The notes below the pieces were generated by a model. That model did not search any database. It was not told where the DNA came from and worked only from the letters and a program-made list of their open reading frames with translations. Below are positions 38,201-49,611 of a DNA stretch of 64,000 nucleotides, one piece after another (position 1 is the stretch's first letter; each line of letters begins with the position of its first letter). This DNA comes from Cercis canadensis. Taxonomy: Eukaryota > Streptophyta > Magnoliopsida > Fabales > Fabaceae. The translations under genes were made by a program, and so were the position numbers. Location of the stretch: positions 206,792 through 270,791 of the forward strand of contig QAOA01002120.1 in NCBI GenBank assembly GCA_003255065.1, given 5' to 3'.

Positions 38201-39489
38201 ATTGTACCCATCTGATCAATATAATTACTTTTAGTTCCCTTCTTAGATCTTAAAAAACTTCTTTGACTATTCCAAGTTTTGGAAATCCTTTTTAGTACTT
38301 CGCTTGTATGCTTCGCATATATTTTAGCTACACCACCTTGATAATGTTTTTATATATCAAGGTCAAAGGCAGCTACAAGAGTTATATACAAGGAGGTTAA
38401 TCATTTATTTGTTAACAAACTAGAGCCCGCTGAGGTAGTTGATTTTCCTTTTCATGGTGACCACATAAATACTAAAATGTTGATTATTTATGAAATAAAT
38501 TGTAAACTAATTAGCGAATAAACACAATACACACATATCAATTAAATATGATGGAAATATCATATAATCTTGTTGCTAGAAAAGGAAGGGGGCAAAATGA
38601 ACAAACCGCTCTTAATTTCAGGTTTACTAGCATTTCTTGAAACCCCAAGGACAGAATAGTAATCCTGCACAATGACATAATAGAAATTTAGTCTGATCTA
38701 AGGAATAGTTTATGAGAATAATATTGTTAAAATGAGAGAAATACTTTCATAAAGTACAAAATTATTATTGAAAAAAAAAATACTCACTGTTACATAGCAA
38801 GCACATGAGAAGTTATACTTACTGTATCTGCTCTAACTATCAGCCTTGATCCCCTGCGATGATGCAAAGTTGGAGATTGAGAAGAGCCCATGCCAAATGG
38901 TGGAGGCAAGGAGTCCCGAGAAAAAAAGCTAGAACCTGAGGCAGCCATAAAATGTACCCTGCTTGTAACACTGCAAGCAAAATGATTAATTAATTTACAC
39001 TATTCAGCACTTTTGAACTATGCTGAAAAACATTGTGTCCGTTGAGTAAGGTGCTGCAAAAAGCTAATATTTAATGACAGATGGGATGGAGAACAGTCCT
39101 TACGTTCCAAGTTCACATCTAAAAGAATAAAACTACTATTGCCTATATTTCCTGTAATAAAATCACAAAGTATAACCAGCTTATAGCAATATCCCTCTTG
39201 CTAATATGGCAAAGAAGATAATGTTAAAGCAATTTTGCCCCTGTTCATTGAGTAATATGAGAGCATCAACCTCAATCATGAAGGAAAGCAGAATACCTCA
39301 GACCTATAACAACGTATAGTAGAATTCCACATAAATCCATATCAATGGTACTCCAGATCAAATATTTAGGTATAGGACTCACCTGTAGCTGGTTGATCCA
39401 ATGTTGCCCATCATACAGGACCTCAGGAAAAATTGAGGACGAATTCCCCATTGTGTAATGGATGTACTTCCAAAAGGTGTAACCGCCAT
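35227..39489 (-). CDS. DNAJA6: Chloroplast DnaJ-A type co-chaperone
   Basis: Type I Hsp40 that delivers unfolded clients to plastid Hsp70 and stimulates its ATPase. Exons on the minus strand: 39383-39489, 38823-38970, 38607-38664, 37652-37694, 36327-36375, 36152-36232, 35227-36066; phases join to 441 codons plus stop, the family's usual length. The N terminus ([20 protein letters not shown]) looks like the DNAJA5/6 transit peptide. The J-domain starts [20 protein letters not shown] and has the HPD motif in [10 protein letters not shown] short G/F-type linker ([24 protein letters not shown]) follows, then four zinc-binding repeats: [32 protein letters not shown]. The C-terminal substrate domains include [13 protein letters not shown] and [15 protein letters not shown]. 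It could equally be a DJA4/DJA5 paralogue. A 5' leader exon is likely near 41613. Confidence 0.93.
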
Positions 39490-40689
39490 CCAATATATCT
39501 TCAGCAAGAGAATATACTAATTAATAAAAATACTGTAAATGAATTTCTACTAGCTGCAAAAAGTTTTGAACTCGTTATGTGAATAGATGTAAACAACTAA
39601 AGAAGGAATCAATTTAATTCACAACTTGAGGAGAAGATAATTTAAGCTGCCCCATGAAACAGTCAGCTGTAAATGGAGTGATTAACTAGAAAATCTTTCC
39701 TACAGACATCGAGAAATCTCAACTAAATAAATATTTTTACAATTCATGGAAGTAACTATGAGATATATAGGGGTGAAAATCTGATATTCAAATGCTATGT
39801 TGCACTGATGCAGATACATTAGGTATCAAATTCAGCACGATACAGGGATAGGACAAATTTTGAAAAATCTAAGATATGGTTACAGCAGGGTATTTAAGAT
39901 AACATATTAAAAAATATTTATATGCATAATAAAAATTAATAAATTGTGTTAGAATTAATATAATTTATATATTCATTCCAAAAATTACTAAAAAATCAAC
40001 GTTTCAGGGGAGTTTTGGCATTTTTTGGCATTTAATTTGATACGTTTCAGACAAAAAAAAGATATGTCTTGATCATGTGGCAATAAGTATCTGACACGGA
40101 AACATATCCACTTATGGGTATGGCACCAAAATGCAAGTATCCATGCGTCATAATTCAAATATATAAGGAAGTAAATTTCAAGAATTTAAGATGGTTCCCT
40201 CTTGAGTTATTTCAACAGCTATTTATTCTCATCCATAAAAATCAAGCCTATTTCTAAAGATTCTTATCTTGAATTTATATAGCAAGATGTACATATTCTA
40301 AATGCACAAGAAATATAATTCACCAATAACCGTAAAACTAACCAGAGCATAAAAACCAGAAAATGGAGGGAGAAATTCCACAACCAAGAATATAAATTAA
40401 TGAACATTGAACAACATACTTTCTATAGCCACTAGCCTTTTAAACCTGTGGCATCCTGCTATGTTTAAGAACCCATTAGTTTAAACCATAGCAGTCCCTC
40501 ACCCCTCCCAGTCATTGATCAAAATGAGAAACATCGTTACAAAAGGGAATTAAAAGTTCATCATATTATATGTTACACCTTAAGGTGCTGCGAACACAAT
40601 ACAGAGGCAAAAGAAAATTGAAAGAGAAAACAATTTTAAGACATAAATTTTTTATCATATTACAACTTCCAAGGGAGGGTAAGAGGAAC

Positions 40690-40800
40690 TTAAGGGGAAA
40701 ATTGTTCCACCCAGATTCAAACCTGGATTGGCCTTGACATGAGATCTCCTTGTGCCAGTTGAGTGAACACTCACTGGCAAGGCCACAACCACTTTAAGCA
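40690..40800 (-). mobile_element. Possible tRNA-derived SINE head
   Basis: On the minus strand: CTCAACTGGCACAAGGAG (box A-like) and GGTTTGAATCTGGGTGG (box B-like) about 40 bp apart, preceded by GGTTGTGGCCTTGCCAGTG. No tRNA cloverleaf closes. The end of the element is not clear. Confidence 0.45.
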
Positions 40801-40899
40801 ATTGATATCAGGATTGACTGATCAACAAGAGTCTTTAACAAATAGAAATTCCAAACTTTATACAGATTACCCCTTTTCTCAGCCCAGGGATGGAATTTT

Positions 40900-41520
40900 G
40901 GAAAGATAGCATGTTGAAAAAAATGGTGTTTGACCTAGAGACAGAACTGGGCATCTCCTAATAGTTCATCTGTTACATGGAAACATAATTCTATTTCTGC
41001 CTTGATTCTGTAAGAATGATGATTCTTACGCTTGGTACCATAAAAAAACATGGAACAACAACTCCATTCTAGGCCTTCACTCTGTAGAGATTGGAATTGT
41101 CATTCCCTTCTAGAGGGGTTCCTAGCAGGGTGGAATGAATTGACATCTGTCGTCTTCCCTAATTTATCCGCTTTTTGTCATAATTAAAATTCCATTCTAT
41201 GCTGATTTTATGCATCGCACATGACATAGGAATAGAATGGAATGGACTGCCTTTTCATTCCTGATGCAACCAAACAATGGAACATGATAGATACAAACAG
41301 TGATTCCAGGCAAGATGGAATCAGTTGATGTTTTTGTTTTTCTTAATTTATCCTCTTTTAGTCATAATTAAGATTGCACCCCATGCTAACTTTAGTATCA
41401 AATGAGAGAACAAAATAAAATAGAAACCAAACAATGGAACATGAATGGTCACTCCATTCCAACCCACTCCGGTTCCCATTTCACACGAAATAATTCTGTT
41501 ACTAAACGTGCTCTAAAGAG
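40900..41520. repeat. GGAATGGAAT-type MITE remnants
   Basis: Repeated phrases such as CCAAACAATGGAACATGA (41270 and 41426), TTTATCCTCTTTTAGTCATAATTAA (41350) against TTATCCGCTTTTTGTCATAATTAA (41164), and ACTAAACGTGCTC at 41503. They look like two diverged copies of one small element, partly nested. Ends not resolved. Confidence 0.4.
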
Positions 41521-41699
41521 GAGAATATTAACCCCTATCAGAGAGAATCAAAAGCCAGAAAAGTTCCAAGCCTATCCACTACACTAAGAAGCAGAAGCCT
41601 TAGATTGAGAGCATACCTCGCTAATCGCTACTCACTTGCGTGGGCGCGGCTATGGCGTCCTGTGCGTCTGTGCGAGAATGAGAGAGAGAGAGAGAGACT

Positions 41700-42260
41700 T
41701 CACCAAGACGAGAAGGAGAGAAGAGAGTGAGTCTCTCGGTCCTTCAGTTGAAGTAGAAAGGGAGAGAGAGAAAGGAGGGCATTTAGGTTTATTAACGCGA
41801 TAAGGGAGGGAAGGGACCGTTTTTGTGATTCTGTGAAATTGGTAGGGAAAGGGGGAAAATTACTGAAATTGGCCAGGGAGCAGCAAGGAGGTGGAGGGTG
41901 ACTCAGTAATTTCAAATGCAATATCTATATCTATAAAGGTAATTTCCCTCTTAAGCACTTTAGTCTTTTTCAAAAACTCATATTTATTTATTTGTAACAA
42001 ATAAAATAAAAGTATTTTTATCAACTTAAATACATAAAAAAAATTGTTAATGACCACATCTCACTTTTTAAAAAATAATGACATTTAAATACATTTTAAG
42101 AAATTCCACCAAAAAAACATTTCAAAGAAAATAAAAAAAAAAAACTGTGATATGCATTCAGAAAAGATTTTAAAAATTTTATCAATTTTTCTTTGTTCAC
42201 TTTTAACATGAGAATAAAAATAAAAAATATTTTTAATTTAAATATTTTCTACTAAAGAAT
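41700..42260. other. Spacer upstream of DnaJ
   Basis: GA-rich near 41700-41800 (likely DnaJ promoter and leader), then AT-rich. No gene seen. Confidence 0.4.
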
Positions 42261-42261
42261 A

Positions 42262-43500
42262 CATAGAGATAAGGCTCAATTATTAAATAAAGACTTATTG
42301 ACAGTTTTTATCTCTCTATTTTATCGAGTCCTATGAGNCAATCTACTATTTTTAAATTTGGTCTTTATATTTTAGTGAGTTTAACAATTTTAGTATTCAC
42401 GTTAATCAACCTAACAGTCAACTTAACGGTATGTTGACGTGACACAGATAAAATTAATTTTTTATTGTTATCATACTAATGTGACATAAAAAATTATTTT
42501 TTTAATTATTAAATAACTATTTAAGCATAATTAACATAAAAATAATTTTTTTATTGCTAAATAACCATTTTAAATTTTTTTCACAAAATTCAAACAAATA
42601 AAAACATTTTAGATCAAGTAAAACATGTAGAAAAAAAATTAGATTTTTTAAAATTAAGTCTATAAAAGATTCTACCAAAATTTTAGATTTTTTCACAAAG
42701 TTCAAACAATCAAAAAAATTTGAAATTAGATAATCTTATCTAAAATTTTTAGTAAAATCTCTTATGGACTTAATTTGAAAAAATATAGAATTTTTTTACA
42801 TGTCTTACTTGATCTAATTTTTTTTATTTGCTTGAATTTTGTGAAAAAAATTTTAAATGGTTATTTAACAATAAAAAAAGTTATGTTATGTTAATTATAA
42901 CTTAATTATGCTTAAATAGTTATTAACAATTAAAAAATAATTTTTTATACCATATCAACATTATAACAATAAAAAATTAATATATTTGTGACACGTCAGT
43001 ATGCCGTTAGGTTGACTAACGAGAGAAATAAAATTGTCAAACTCACTAAAATACAGAAATCAAATCGTTGAGTTTTAAAAATAAGGAACTGACTCGTAGG
43101 ACTCAACAAAACAGGAGACCAAAACTGTCAATAAACCTTAAATAAATAATAGCCTAAAATGTAATCAACCAACCTTAGCCAGTTGGTAGAGCTGTTGTTG
43201 GGGCATCCATTGCTGGTATCCTTTAATTGCCATTTTAGATTGATTGGTGATGACAATATGATCACAACAAGATCTTTAAAAAATTTCTACTATAAACGAT
43301 ACATAGTAGCTCTCGCATATTAGAAAATTTGATTCATTCAAAATCTATGTGTACTTTCGTAGATAGAGATAAGGCTCAATTATCAATAGCCTAAAATGTA
43401 ATCAATCAACCTTAGGCAGTTGGTAGAGCTGTAATGGAGCATCACGTGCTGGTATCCTTTAATTGCAAGATTGATTGGTGATGACCTATCAAATATAGGG
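42262..43500. repeat. Tandem duplication; only unit 1 carries the palindromic element
   Basis: GAGATAAGGCTCAATTAT occurs at 42265-42282 and again near 43366. AATAGCCTAAAATGTAATCA and CAGTTGGTAGAGCTGT follow the element near 43147 and recur near 43386 directly after the second GGCTCAATTAT. The second unit is therefore an empty site of the palindromic element. Confidence 0.75.
42284..43147. mobile_element. Long near-perfect palindromic element (about 860 bp)
   Basis: Left arm TTATTGACAGTTTTTATCTC, GAGTCCTATGAG, TATTTTAGTGAGTTTAACAA; right arm reversed TTATTGACAGTTTTGGTCTC, GAGTCCTACGAG, TATTTTAGTGAGTTTGACAA. Pairing continues almost to the centre near 42715. The single N at 42338 pairs with a T in the other arm. 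No ORF. It is inserted in the first unit of a tandem duplication whose second unit lacks it. Confidence 0.75.
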
Positions 43501-44377
43501 TAAGCTATCTTTGTTCTAAGGATATTGTTATTGAAGTACTTACAGCTGTAATTTTGTAGGATGAGCACTTTGAGACTCTTATTTTATTAATAAAAGGCTT
43601 CATACACAAGACTTTCTTCTTGGGAAGAGAGTCACCCAAGAAAGAATACACATAAGAAAATGCCCAAATCTTTGTAACATAATGAATATTTAAATAAGAA
43701 AGTTCTTTTTTGTCAAAACATTGAAGCTCACAGAAGTGCATGATAAGGCACTCTGCTTCTGTAAGCTTACAGTTATCTTTAGTTGTTTTGCCTTTTGATA
43801 TATAATAATACCGACTCCAGTCCAAGGAAAACCCTTGAAAAGTCAGGTCAATATCTTTCGTGCATATTACAGCCAAAAAGAGAGTTTTCAGACAATCACG
43901 TACGTGTATATAATTTTAGTTTCCAGTCTTGTCAAGGATATGAATGAGGATGAAGTGTGAAAAGATTATTCAAAGAATTGAGAGATTGATACTCATGCAT
44001 GCATAGAACCTATATCCATCAGCAATTTCAAAACAGCTAGGAATTCTCATTTTTACCAGACAAAACTGCAAATTCCGTTCCCTACAGTAATTGCTAATGC
44101 TAGCTAATAAGGGTACTACAAGAAAACAGGCAAAGTATGAAATTAAATTAAGTTTTACCTACAATACAGCGTGTGCACCTGTAAACATTATTCAAAGAGG
44201 TCTTACGCTGGTAAAGCGAACATCGTATTTAGTATTTGTATCTGTCGTAGCTAGAGTTAGAGTGAGATCAGCAACTTGCAAAAAGAGAAAAATGGTCAAG
44301 GGGAGGCTGGAACTAGAATTCCGGCGCTACCTTCGACCCTCAGGTTAGCTTGGCCTTGAAGGAGAAAGTGAGAGGAA

Positions 44378-44412
<35 letters not shown>

Positions 44413-44760
44413 GAGATGAAGTCTCCTCGAATTGAGTTAAAAAGGGAGAATGTATATCTTAAGCAAAGGCATTTTAGTCCTTTTACAGTAGTAAAGAGTA
44501 ATGAATTTATTAGGTATTATCAGTATTTTTACCTTTCTTGGTTGATTCCTATGAAATACTGTAATCTCTCATTAAACAGCTTTTGCCTTTTAGAGATAAT
44601 CGATATTAATTTAAGACTTAAAAGAATGAATTAGTAAAAAAAAAAAAAAAAGATAGATGATAACTATATTAGACCTTGCTGCACACTCCTGTCCTGTGTC
44701 ATATAAAGAAGATTCGGCTGGTCTTCAGGTCCATACAAATTAAATATCATTAATTTGCTT
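43501..44760. other. Spacer with (AG)n at 44381-44410
   Basis: No recognisable gene; several short ORFs have no family resemblance. The (AG)n array has about 15 units. Confidence 0.45.
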
Positions 44761-44835
44761 TTTCTTCTTCCTCTAGCTGATAGATACTCTGCAATATCAT
44801 GCTGTTATACTACAAAAAGTAAGAACTAGTGGGGA
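44760..44835 (-). other. Fragment resembling the 5' flank of the LRR ORF
   Basis: CTAGCTGATAGATACTCTGC followed by AATATCATG resembles TAGCTGATAGATAGTCTATA followed by AATATCATC at 16624-16655, directly upstream of the LRR ORF. Its place after a kinase relic mirrors the 18033-16620 arrangement. Confidence 0.45.
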
Positions 44836-44969
44836 ATGTTTGGTTCCAAATAACTTGTTGATAAAGAAGGTTAAAACAAGGCATATAAAGTCTTGGATTT
44901 GTTAGATATAAAATTATTATTGAGCTTTCACCTAAGAGCTTAAGTTTTTAGGTTGAATCGGTTCTTGAC

Positions 44970-45790
44970 ATGATCCAATACTACCGACATGGATGCTACA
45001 TTAGATGGCTGAGAGAGCTCTGATATGATTTTCTTGATCCATCCCACAATGTCCACCCCATCCCCAAACTCACCCATTAGCTTTAATTTCTTCCTACTAT
45101 CAGCTTCAATTAACACTACACCAAAATTATAAACATCACTTTCATAATTAACTTTTTAAGTGTAAGCATATTCTGCCAAGCATTAAAAATGTTTATTAGA
45201 AACAAATCATTCATCCACTACAAAGCATTAAACTCATTATGGCCCAAAAACTAATTAAACTGGATCTAAAATTTAGTGACCATCCCTCATCAAAGAAATA
45301 TTTTGAGATTAATTAAATCCTAATGATTGAGTATTGAGTGTTCTATAATAGAGATCTCGTATTCAAATCTCAGTAGAAGTAAGTAAGAAAGGGCTATGGT
45401 AGAGAATAGCCTGAATAGAAACCTTGTGAATGATGAATAAGAAGAATAGGAAGCTGGTGCAATGTAACCGTACACGATGCTGCAAGAACTTTTGCAAGTC
45501 CGAAATCCGCAACATGCGCCTCAAAGTGAGCATCTAACAATATAATATATTATTGGAGTTTTCATCCCTATGTATGAATAGAGGTGAGCAGTCATGCATG
45601 GTGCAGATAACCAATTATTTAAGGCTAATAAAGCAGAGAATTCAGGAGGAATGGTGGCAGGAAGATTGTTCATTTGTAGAAACAAGGTATATATATGCAG
45701 GTTCTTCGAAGAGCTCAGGCTAGCGGGAATCTCACATGTGAGCATTTGGTCTAATGTAATAGTAGCAGCTACACAATGTAAATTATGAGC
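44970..45790 (-). pseudogene. CLV1-like receptor kinase relic, third copy
   Basis: Order on the minus strand: LRR fragment at about 45640-45760 ([30 protein letters not shown]), closely matching the LRR ORF at 15720-15810. Then an activation-loop fragment at 45449-45537 (DAHFEAHVADFGLAKVL, then YGYIAP). Then an intron-like 280 bp, then the C-lobe at 44970-45172 after the acceptor GGCAG|AATATG (EYAYT, stop, KVNYESDVYNFGVVLIE, GEFGDGVDIVGWIKKIISEL). Stops, frameshifts, loss of most LRRs and of the whole kinase N-lobe show it is dead. The donor after IAP is mutated. Confidence 0.85.
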
Positions 45791-45799
45791 CATTAATTG

Positions 45800-46540
45800 G
45801 ACCTATCTGTAGATACCCAATCATTTGGCTCATTACATTCAAACCTATTTCACCAAAAATCCATATCATCAAATCTTTATATTGCATATTCCTATTATAT
45901 TCTTTAACTCTCATCTATAAATAGCTCTCAGTAACAAATATACAGACTTCTGTTTCCCTTAGCATTTATTATCCTCTTTAGTTCGGACCGAACTATCTTA
46001 AGTTTTGGAGCTCGGGTATCACCACCCGACTTTTAGTTCACTTGTTACTGTGCAATTAATACAATCTCGGCCCAACCTCATCCATCTTTTCGACCTTTAG
46101 CTCAGATCAAGCATCATCAATATCATATATTCTTTGGGTGAACTTCCATTGTCTGTGATTGAGAGTGAAATATTATCTAATATTTAGCCACTCAAAGCCT
46201 TAGGAAAGGAGAGAAGAAGATCGAATTAACTGGATACCATTCTTTAAACTTCCTCAAAAGTCTTTCACGAAATTTTATCTTCTTGTAAATGATTGGCGTG
46301 TGGCTTGAATTTGTGGTTTACAAATGGTCAATTATCATATTATGAGACGTGCATGGCACTCAGCAACAAAGGGCCACCGAAAATATGTACGTTGAAAGAA
46401 GGCACATAAAAGAAATGAATGAACTTCAATACGTGACACAGTGCCGGATCTGTTTGTAAAATCTTAATGCAATCTTTTTAGCCATAATTTATGTTTTAAA
46501 ATGTACCCTTAATTTATGTTATTTTTATATTTGTCCCAGA
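45800..46540. other. Spacer, nothing recognised
   Basis: AT-rich sequence without ORFs of interest. Confidence 0.4.
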
Positions 46541-46544
46541 ATTA

Positions 46545-46708
46545 TATTTTTCTTACGCTCACTGTGAGTTTGAGAGAAAGTCTGTCAAAAATGTTTATCA
46601 CAGACTAATTTTTCCGTGAGAAAATTTATGAAAAAAGCGTTTCTCACGGATTTGTAGGTGTTTTCTCATAGATTTTATCTATGAGAAATCTCTTGTTTTC
46701 TTGTAATG
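46545..46708. mobile_element. CACTA-like terminal fragment between direct repeats
   Basis: The right edge reversed reads CATTACAAGAAAACAAGAG, close to the CACTACAAGAAAA ends of plant CACTA elements. The inside carries CGTGAGAAA/TTTCTCACGG inverted units. The segment is bracketed by a repeated phrase, TACCCTTAATTTATG..TTTGTCCCAGAA at about 46503-46545 and TACCCTTAATTTATA..TTATCCCAGAA at about 46715-46756. Confidence 0.45.
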
Positions 46709-46759
46709 AAATATACCCTTAATTTATATATATATTTTTTATATTTATCCCAGAAATGA

Positions 46760-47420
46760 ATCTTTCTCAAGGACCAACTCTGGGTCATTGTTGAAGTATA
46801 TATCTTTTCTTTCATACAAAGTACAGTTTTCTCCCAAGCCTAAATGATCACACATCTTTTCTACTTATATTATCTGCTAGGACTAACATAGGTGCGGCCT
46901 TATAAGCTTTTCTAGGTTACTCGCTACCTGAGGTTGGCAGTATGATTGCTATGATAAAGATTGAGTATCATGTACTTAAGGAAGAGGGAATGGTTTATAT
47001 AGATAGACTATCATGTACTTAACGAAGAGAGGATTGCTTATATGTGAACATTGTCCTTGACTGGGTACTTTGGGTTCAAGAGGAATATCACTTAGTAATC
47101 TTTAAGAAAGGGTTCAAGGAGGATTTAAACCCTTCATCTGTGTAGATGGAGCCTTTAGCTTAATGACAATGTTAATTGAACCAAGACTCTTCGGCTATTA
47201 TAAAATAAATTATTTTGGTGTCTATTTGGAAAACAAGACATCATATTTATCTTTGTAGTGAAAAGAATGGTACTTTGGGGGGTTTTTTTACTCTGGAAGG
47301 GAGTTTTGGAATGATCTTCATGTCAATTTGTTAAAGTTAGACATTGTTCGTGGTCATAAGAATAAGTTGAGACAAGAAAATTGTGAGAAATATATTATAG
47401 AATTTTAATATATTTTCTTC
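46760..47420. other. Spacer, nothing recognised
   Basis: Contains a local duplicated phrase (TATCATGTACTTAA at 46966 and 47008). No gene. Confidence 0.35.
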
Positions 47421-47888
47421 AGGTGTACAAGTTCAGTTCTTTGATTTAAATATTACATTTTAACAACTTATTTATCTCATTATTATAGTTTCATAACAAT
47501 TTACTGTAATATTATAGTTTTTTTATTTTTTAAAAAATAAATATCAACAGGTAAAGCCCACTAGACGTGTCACATATCATGCGGTATGTCCCTTGAGAAT
47601 ATACCACATGGTATGTGGCATGTTTGGCGACCCCCACCACCTACAAGCGCGACAGNCAGACTTTGCAGGTGGGACACACCACATGCTATGTGACATGTCC
47701 TTAAGGGACACGCTACATGACATGTGGCATGTCCAATGGGCTCTACCTGCTAACATTTATATTTTTTTAAATAAAAAATTGTAATATCAAAATAAATAAT
47801 TTTGTAACTATAATAATAGAGTAAATAAATTATCAAAATACAATATTCAAGTCAAAGAACGATCAAGTTCACTGAAACAAGTACACCT
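47421..47888. mobile_element. MITE related to the one at 24193-24548
   Basis: Ends AGGTGTACAAGTTCAG and reversed AGGTGTACTTGTTTCAG. Subterminal arms: TTTGATTTAAATATTACATT, AACTTATTTATCTCATTATT against TTTGACTTGAATATTGTATT, AATTTATTTACTCTATTATT. The AT-rich arms and GC-richer core (CATGTGGCATGTCCAATGGG) resemble the 24193-24548 MITE. No clear target duplication. Single N at 47656. Confidence 0.7.
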
Positions 47889-49600
47889 AAATCATGTGTT
47901 ACATTCTTTTCACCAAAAGGAGAAAAAGAGTTACCATTCTTGATTTATGACCTTTAATTGATTGCTGAAGCAGCTTAAGTCAGATATGGAATATTGTAAA
48001 AATATAATTATGGAAGGAAAATTAAGAAGTAATAGCCCAGCTGTAGATTTGTTTAACTTTTAAGCATGCTCACTTTTCTTAATTTCTGTTCTACACTTAA
48101 ACAACGCAATCTTCTTTGCTGGCCCTTCAATAAAAGACTAAAAGAAACTTTAGCAAAAACTTATAAGGAGAATGACAAAGGGATAAAATCTACACTGTAC
48201 TCTAATTTTCAGTTCGTTTTATACCATAATGGTCTCTCTTAATAAAATTATAATCTAAATTAGAAGATAAAAAGTACTCAAAATAGTGCGTAATAAGTAA
48301 GAAGAAACAAACAATAATGCATAAGAAGAAGATTGCACCATGCAAAGTACGAGCATAAAAATCAATGTTTTAAAAATTGAACCCGTGAGCGAACCAGTAT
48401 GAGAAAAAATGATCGGTCAGACCGGTTGGACGCACAAAGTACGGGCATAAAAAATTAAAAATAGTATGCTTTTATTGTCTTAGTTTCTAGATATTACATG
48501 CTTCGTTTTGCAGTTCACATCCTCTGTTTTCTGTAAGGGTGGAAATCTTCTGTTCTACGTACTGTGCATTACTAGTTTAGTTAACTTGTTTATATGAATT
48601 TTTAAGTTTACTCTGTCTCTACCTATTAATTCTAGATAATTGCAATAATTTTAAGTTAACTGGACAGATTTCTAGCTAATCTATACGTTTAATTTAAAAG
48701 CTTGAAAATCTAAATGATTGGAATCATCCTATTCCCCAGCCTTTAGATTCCTTATTCCCACACTATCTTTTGAAACATTTTTCAAAAGTTGGGAAAAGTT
48801 TTACCGTTGCGATTGAAAATACTGAGATACATTTACCAAAGTTCAAGGTCGTTTCCCTTTTTTACTCTCTTTTAACGGTAATACTAAACCAAAGGAATAA
48901 TAATACTAAAATCGTCTTCAAAACTCGTAAATTTTATATTCAAACTCAAAGTTATAACTAAAGTAAAAAAAAAAAAAAAAAAACTAATAATGCTTCGATC
49001 AGTTTCTAATTGAAATGGATTTGGATCATATTACATGATTCATATTTAGTTCATCTTAATTGTCCATTAAACCTAAAGCTCATCTGAATCATTGATAGGA
49101 TAATGGTACATCAATATTTTCCTTTGAGTTATAGTAATGTAATATAAGCCTATCCAAATACAGTTGAAACGCCATGTAAAGCCACGGGCCATTTTCAGAG
49201 TTCCAAGAGATGCATTGATTGAAGAAAACATGGAAACTAATTCAGCATCAACCAAAACACGGCAAAATAATGGTGCCATTCATTAGATACAAAACGGAGA
49301 ATGTTGCAAGGTTCTATAAAATATAAATAATACCCACCGGATGAGATGTTCGCTTCCCTTGATAACAAAATAGCTGAGCTTACAAAGTCTTACACAAGAC
49401 AAGTAGGTCGGCAGATGAGAAAATGCACAACCATGGAGACATATTCCGCAAAGAAAAAATAAAAGAAAAAGGAATTCTTTGGAGCATAGCATAGACAAGT
49501 AGACTAGTTTGGTTCTTTTCTAGCACTGAGTTGCAATGCAAATCCTTGAGGACCATTCTCTTCGTTCATCTAATTATCTTCAACAACATAGACGATTACA
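47889..49600. other. Spacer 3' of the GRF gene
   Basis: AT-rich, no gene. It contains a 72-bp segment at 48363-48434 flanked by a 20-base near-perfect direct repeat (CAAAGTACGAGCATAAAAAT at 48343 and CAAAGTACGGGCATAAAAAA at 48435), which looks like a short insertion. A T/A-rich run lies at 48963-48983. Confidence 0.45.
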
Positions 49601-49611
49601 GGATTGGGAGA

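Larger units (their letters stand above)
39490..41700 (-). other. DnaJ leader intron and first noncoding exon
   Basis: On the minus strand a leader-like segment ends ATTAGCGAG|GTATGCTC near 41613, a plausible donor, with (GA)n at about 41680-41697 further upstream. The intron down to about 39505 contains the SINE-like and MITE-like sequences listed separately. The acceptor is not certain. Confidence 0.45.
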
